A stretch of 19,741 nt of DNA. Origin: Lysobacteraceae bacterium. Its GTDB lineage: Bacteria; Pseudomonadota; Gammaproteobacteria; DSM-19610. The notes below the pieces were generated by a model that worked only from the letters and a program-made list of their open reading frames with translations, was not told the DNA's origin and did not search any database. How positions within the stretch are numbered: the stretch's first letter is position 1; every line of letters begins with the position of its first letter. The position numbers and the translations under genes are program-made. Location of the stretch: the NCBI GenBank assembly GCA_020201295.1, contig JAIVHA010000033.1:1-19741 (forward strand), read 5' to 3'. Below, in pieces: positions 15,525 through 19,741 of the stretch.

Positions 15525-15761
15525 ATGACAGACCCGGTCATCGCACAAAAAGGACCTTACGAAGTGGAGCTGGAACCCGGCACCTATTGGTGGTGCGCCT
15601 GTGGTCGTTCCCAGCTCCAGCCCTTCTGCGACGGTTCCCACAAGAATACGGATTTACAACCGCTGAAATTCGAGATAACCAAAAAAGACAAGTATCACCT
15701 GTGTGGCTGCAAGCACACCGCCAGTCCGCCTTTCTGCGACGGCACCCACGAAAAACTGTAG
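15525..15761 (+). CDS. CDGSH iron-sulfur domain protein (two motifs)
   Basis: A 78-residue protein with two copies of the CDGSH motif, C-x-C-x2-S/T-x3-P-x-C-D-G-S/T-H: CACGRSQLQPFCDGSH and CGCKHTASPPFCDGTH. Each motif binds one [2Fe-2S] cluster through three Cys and one His. Bacterial tandem-CDGSH proteins are small soluble monomers with possible redox or iron-sulfur roles; the exact role is unknown. The ATG at 15525 follows GAGGG at 15514-15518. It is divergent from the FetAB-like genes with essentially no spacer, so promoters must lie inside the opposite coding sequence. Confidence 0.93.
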   Translation: MTDPVIAQKGPYEVELEPGTYWWCACGRSQLQPFCDGSHKNTDLQPLKFEITKKDKYHLCGCKHTASPPFCDGTHEKL

Positions 15762-15763
15762 GC

Positions 15764-15790
15764 AAAAAAAGCGGGCGCCGAGGCGCCCGC
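15764..15790 (-). terminator. Rho-independent terminator of glnK-amtB
   Basis: Read on the minus strand: stem GCGGGCGCC / GGCGCCCGC (15771-15790) followed by seven T (15764-15770), 25 bases after the amtB stop. It also separates amtB from the convergent CDGSH gene. Confidence 0.92.
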
Positions 15791-15815
15791 AAGGTAACGA
15801 CAAACTCCTTGTGTA

Positions 15816-17075
<1,260 letters not shown>

Positions 17076-17109
17076 AGTATTAACCCTCCGTAACGGACAA
17101 TGGTATGGA

Positions 17110-17448
17110 TCAGAGTGCTTCCGGTCCGGTCTCGCCGGTACGGATACGAATGGCTTCCTGCAGTTCGAAGACGAAGATCTTGCCGTCGCCGATCTTGCCG
17201 GTGTTGGCGGCCTTGGTGATGACCTCGATGACACGGTCGGCCAGGTCGTCGTTCACGGCGGCCTCCAGCTTCACCTTGGGCAGGAAATCGACGACATACT
17301 CGGCGCCACGGTACAGCTCGGTGTGGCCCTTCTGGCGTCCGAAGCCCTTGACCTCGGTGACGGTGATGCCCTGCACGCCGATCTCCGACAGGGCTTCGCG
17401 CACGTCATCGAGCTTGAAAGGCTTGATAATGGCGGTAATCAACTTCAT
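17110..17448 (-). CDS. glnK: Nitrogen regulatory protein P-II (GlnK)
   Basis: A 112-residue P-II signalling protein that senses ATP/ADP and 2-oxoglutarate and blocks AmtB when nitrogen is plentiful. The T-loop QKGHTELYRGAEY carries the uridylylation tyrosine at residue 51; the B-loop region KIGDGKIFVFELQEAIRIRTGE is complete. The ATG at 17446-17448 is fixed by AGGAG at 17456-17460. Linkage to amtB favours GlnK over GlnB. Transcription probably starts from the sigma-54 promoter at 17539-17556 under NtrC control. Confidence 0.96.
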   Translation of the reverse strand: MKLITAIIKPFKLDDVREALSEIGVQGITVTEVKGFGRQKGHTELYRGAEYVVDFLPKVKLEAAVNDDLADRVIEVITKAANTGKIGDGKIFVFELQEAIRIRTGETGPEAL

Positions 17449-17538
17449 GGGAACTCTCCTCAGCGGGTCTGATGTCTTGGGGCCCTGGGGGCCGGATGCC
17501 CGGGTACGCCTGCTGGCGGGCACTCCTGCCAGGAGTCA

Positions 17539-17556
17539 TTGCAGCAATGGTGCCAA
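17539..17556 (-). promoter_or_regulatory. Sigma-54 (-24/-12) promoter of glnK-amtB
   Basis: On the minus strand: TTGGCACCATTGCTGCAA. It carries GG and GC dinucleotides 12 bases apart and matches TTGGCACGN4TTGCA except at two positions. The start would be near 17528, about 80 bases before the glnK ATG. Confidence 0.82.
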
Positions 17557-17617
17557 CTTGAAAAAAATTCTATAAACAACAGGTTATTGGATTCACTTGG
17601 CTTTTGCGGGGCTTGTC

Positions 17618-17664
17618 TGCACCAAAACAGGAAGTCCGGCCAACCCTTGCACCGGGTGGGTGCA
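17618..17664. promoter_or_regulatory. NtrC-type enhancer sites
   Basis: A perfect TGCACC-N5-GGTGCA dyad lies at 17648-17664, matching the NtrC consensus. A half-site TGCACC lies at 17618-17623, and the two are centred about 30 bases apart, close to three helical turns as in classical glnA enhancers. The perfect dyad is centred about 130 bases upstream of the predicted glnK transcription start. Confidence 0.75.
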
Positions 17665-17673
17665 CGATAATAG

Positions 17674-17850
17674 GGCAGGGAAAGCGAGAGGCTGGACCTG
17701 GTCACCCGCGAAGAATTCGACGTGCAGGCCAAGGTGCTGGCCCGCACCCGCGCCAAGCTGGAAACCCTGGAACAGCAGGTGGCCGAGCTGGAGGCGCGGT
17801 TGCTGAAACCGGCGGAAAACTGGGACGACCCCAACAGCGACGGGGATTGA
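17674..17850 (+). pseudogene. ubiK: UbiK (YqiC/BMFP) C-terminal part without start
   Basis: UbiK is a small coiled-coil accessory factor of ubiquinone synthesis, with an N-terminal amphipathic half and a C-terminal coiled coil. Here only the second half is seen: LDLVTREEFDVQAKVLARTR followed by AKLETLEQQVAELEARL and an acidic end, stop at 17848-17850. The frame is closed by a TAG at 17671-17673, with no ATG between, so some 40 N-terminal residues and the start are missing. The position between glnK and comM is the normal one for this gene. As with pntAA and priA, a deletion or an assembly join could explain it. Confidence 0.75.
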
Positions 17851-17858
17851 TCCGACGG

Positions 17859-17918
17859 CCATGTAGGAGCGACGCGAGTCGCGATCGGCTGATCGCGACT
17901 CGCGTCGCTCCTACATGG
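17859..17918. repeat. REP palindrome, TGTAGGAGC type (copy 4)
   Basis: Perfect 28-base inverted repeat, arms 17859-17886 and 17891-17918, loop GGCT. The inner core is GCGAC-GCGA-GTCGC. It lies between ubiK and comM, so a transcript through both would carry a very stable hairpin. Confidence 0.95.
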
Positions 17919-17970
17919 AATGGAAGCCACGGCCGGCAAGGATGCCGGCCCGACACAGGAAGGGAAGCCG

Positions 17971-19473
17971 ATGTCACTCGCCGTGGTGTTCAGCCGCGCG
18001 CAACTGGGGATCGAGGCGCCGCTGGTGACCGTCGAGGTCCACCTGTCCAACGGCCTGCCGTCCCTGTCCATCGTGGGCCTGGCCGAGACCGCGGTGCGCG
18101 AGAGCAAGGACCGGGTACGCGGCGCCCTGCTCAACAGCTGCTTCGAATTCCCCGCCCGCCGCATCACCATCAACCTGGCGCCCGCCGAGCTGCCCAAGGA
18201 AGGCGGCCACTTCGACCTGCCCATCGCCCTGGGGATCCTGGCCGCCTCGGGGCAGGTGCCGGCGCAATCCCTGCATCAATATGAATTCGTCGGCGAACTG
18301 GCCCTGTCCGGGGAACTGCGCCCGGCGCGGGGCGTGATCCCCATGGCCCTGCAGTGCCGGGACGCCGGCCGCGAGCTGGTGCTGCCCGGCATCAACGGTA
18401 CGGAGGCGGCCCTGGTGCAGGGCGCGCGCATCCGTCCCGCCGCGCACCTGTTACAGGTGGCGGATCATTTCCAGGAAGGTGAGCCCCTGGCCCTGCAGAT
18501 ACCCGGGCCCCTGCCTGCCGCGGCTCCGCAGCCGGATCTGGCCGAGGTGCGCGGCCAGGCCCAGGCGCGACGCGCGCTGGAGGTGGCGGCGGCCGGCGGC
18601 CACAGCCTGTTGATGGTCGGCCCGCCCGGCACCGGCAAGAGCCTGCTGGCCAGCCGCCTGCCCGGCATCCTGCCGGAACTGGAGGAGGACGAGGCCCTGG
18701 AGGCGGCGGCGCTGGCCTCGGTAAGCCGCGAGGGCTTCGACGCCGGCCATTGGCTCCGGCGTCCATTCCGTGCCCCCCACCACAGTGCCTCGGCGGCGGC
18801 CCTGGTGGGCGGCGGCTCGCAGCCGCGGCCCGGGGAGATCTCCCTGGCCCATCAGGGGGTGCTGTTCCTCGACGAACTGCCGGAGTTCGACCGCCGGGTG
18901 CTGGAGGTGCTGCGCGAACCCCTGGAGAGTGGCCATATCCTCATTTCCCGGGCGGCGCGCCAGGCCCGCTTCCCGGCGCGCTTCCAGCTGGTGGCGGCCA
19001 TGAACCCCTGCCCCTGCGGCTACTGGGGCGAGCCCGACGGCCGCTGCAGTTGCAGCAGCGAACAGGTGCTGCGCTACCGCAACCGCATCTCGGGCCCCTT
19101 GCTGGACCGTATCGACCTGCAGGTGATGGTGCCGCGTATCGCCTTCGCGGAGCTGCAGGGCAAGCCCGGTGAGTGCAGTGCGGTGGTGCGGGCGCGGGTG
19201 ATGGCGGCGCGGGAACGCCAGCATTCCCGCGGGGGTGAACTCAATGCCCGCCTGGAACCGCGGGCCCTGGAGGTCCACTGCGGGCTGCGGGCGGAGGACC
19301 ACGCCCTGCTGGGCCAGGTGATGGAGCGCTTCCGTTTGTCGGCGCGCAGCTACCACCGCATCCTCAAGGTGGCGCGTACCGTCGCCGACCTGGACGGGAC
19401 CGAGGCGATTGGCCGGCATCACCTCACCGAGGCCCTGGGGTACCGCAGCCTGGAGCGTCCGTTGTCGGGCTGA
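17971..19473 (+). CDS. comM: ComM/YifB-type Mg-chelatase-like AAA+ helicase
   Basis: A 500-residue AAA+ protein. In Vibrio and Acinetobacter ComM is a hexameric branch-migration helicase that helps integrate DNA during natural transformation; it is also found in non-competent bacteria. Visible: N-terminal Lon-like fold (LSNGLPSLSIVGLAETAVRES, NLAPAELPKEGGHFDLPIALG), Walker A GPPGTGKS (217-224), RPFRAPHHSAS, Walker B GVLFLDELPEF, the zinc-like cysteines in NPCPCGYWGEPDGRCSC, and the C-terminal lid KVARTVADLDG. The ATG at 17971 is chosen because it matches the family start (MSLAVVFSRA) and follows AGGAAGGGA. Its last codons and stop are formed by a REP palindrome. Confidence 0.95.
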   Translation: MSLAVVFSRAQLGIEAPLVTVEVHLSNGLPSLSIVGLAETAVRESKDRVRGALLNSCFEFPARRITINLAPAELPKEGGHFDLPIALGILAASGQVPAQSLHQYEFVGELALSGELRPARGVIPMALQCRDAGRELVLPGINGTEAALVQGARIRPAAHLLQVADHFQEGEPLALQIPGPLPAAAPQPDLAEVRGQAQARRALEVAAAGGHSLLMVGPPGTGKSLLASRLPGILPELEEDEALEAAALASVSREGFDAGHWLRRPFRAPHHSASAAALVGGGSQPRPGEISLAHQGVLFLDELPEFDRRVLEVLREPLESGHILISRAARQARFPARFQLVAAMNPCPCGYWGEPDGRCSCSSEQVLRYRNRISGPLLDRIDLQVMVPRIAFAELQGKPGECSAVVRARVMAARERQHSRGGELNARLEPRALEVHCGLRAEDHALLGQVMERFRLSARSYHRILKVARTVADLDGTEAIGRHHLTEALGYRSLERPLSG

Positions 19474-19580
19474 AGCCCGCCGACGGTGCCGGGGCCGGGC
19501 CCTGTCGGACTGAAGTCCGACCTACAGGCGGCCGTCCCCGGCTGTGGCGCCACCCTGTAGGTCGGGCTTCAGCCCGACAA
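19462..19580. repeat. Cluster of three GTCGGGCT-type REP hairpins
   Basis: Three related hairpins: TTGTCGGGCTGAAGCCCG at 19463-19480; GTCGGACT-GA-AGTCCGAC with CTACAG (19502-19527); and CTGTAGGTCGGGCTTCAG onward (19555-19580), which is inverted relative to the first two. The first and third match perfectly over 18 bases as reverse complements. Between the second and third the stems differ at paired positions (G-C versus A-T), so base pairing is kept. Confidence 0.88.
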
Positions 19581-19608
19581 TCCCGCTGGGATCCACCCCC
19601 ATTTCCTT

Positions 19609-19614
19609 TATACT
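19609..19614 (+). promoter_or_regulatory. Possible -10 box for rep
   Basis: TATACT, 38 bases before the GTG of rep; the -35 region 17 bases upstream is poor (CTGGGA), so the call is weak. Confidence 0.3.
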
Positions 19615-19651
19615 GGCCGCACGCAGTGCAGGCCCTTCGAGAGTGTTTTCC

Positions 19652-19741
19652 GTGGCAGGACTCAATCCCCATCAGCATGCCGCCGTGCGGCATGTGGACA
19701 CCCCCTTGCTGGTGCTGGCCGGTGCCGGCAGCGGCAAGACC
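19652..19741 (+). CDS. rep: UvrD/Rep-family DNA helicase, N-terminal fragment
   Basis: Thirty codons to the window edge, beginning with GTG: LNPHQHAAVRHVDTPLLVLAGAGSGKT. This is the Q-motif and Walker A (GAGSGKT) of a superfamily 1 helicase. The short stretch before LNP, and the place next to comM as in related genomes, favour Rep over UvrD. The gene continues outside the window. Confidence 0.8.
   Translation, partial: MAGLNPHQHAAVRHVDTPLLVLAGAGSGKT

Noticed and set aside
17647..17671. TTGCAC and GATAAT before ubiK as a sigma-70 promoter
   Set aside because: The spacer is only 13 bases; the TTGCAC is part of the NtrC-type dyad.

Overview
The window reads as a chromosomal segment of a GC-rich gammaproteobacterium, probably from the Chromatiales/Ectothiorhodospiraceae side. 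Reasons: the priA-argS-SPOR protein order and the glnK-amtB / ubiK / comM / rep neighbourhood are familiar from Pseudomonas and purple-sulfur-bacterium relatives. The proton-translocating transhydrogenase has the three-gene form, there is an exported DsrE-like protein, and intergenic spaces are studded with TGTAGGAGC-type REP palindromes. There are no rRNA or tRNA genes, CRISPR arrays, prophage genes or complete transposons.

Layout. 1-252 holds the start of a small uncharacterised protein on the minus strand. 352-2500 holds a DUF167 protein, a YdjM-type membrane hydrolase and an exported START-like protein, running into mtfA on the opposite strand. 3463-5571 holds arfB, a fructosamine-kinase-family gene and an HNH endonuclease, separated by palindromes. 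5839-8408 is the pntAA-pntAB-pntB operon with a terminator. 8409-8907 is non-coding, AT-rich in its middle, and carries DnaA-box motifs. 8908-13239 is priA, argS and a SPOR-domain gene. 13415-13894 is an exported DsrE-like gene bracketed by two palindromes. 14079-15523 is a FetAB-like ABC exporter, divergent from a double-CDGSH iron-sulfur protein. 15816-17448 is the glnK-amtB nitrogen operon under a recognisable sigma-54 promoter with an upstream NtrC-type site. 17674-19741 is a headless ubiK, comM, a REP cluster and the first 30 codons of a rep helicase.

The most striking observation is damage rather than novelty. Four conserved genes (pntAA, pntB, priA, ubiK) each lack a defined block of coding sequence, while the flanks remain well conserved with no scattered stops. 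PriA loses its Walker A motif, PntB about 47 residues of its membrane domain, and PntAA and UbiK their N-termini. A fifth gene (DUF167) has an apparent 2-base loss near its 3' end. PriA and transhydrogenase domains are otherwise intact, so deletions or joins made during assembly are at least as likely as real gene decay; read mapping would settle it.

I did not find a convincing new multi-gene system. The best candidates for a second look are the DnaA-box region before priA, the modular REP palindromes (one supplies the comM stop codon), and the glnK promoter architecture.
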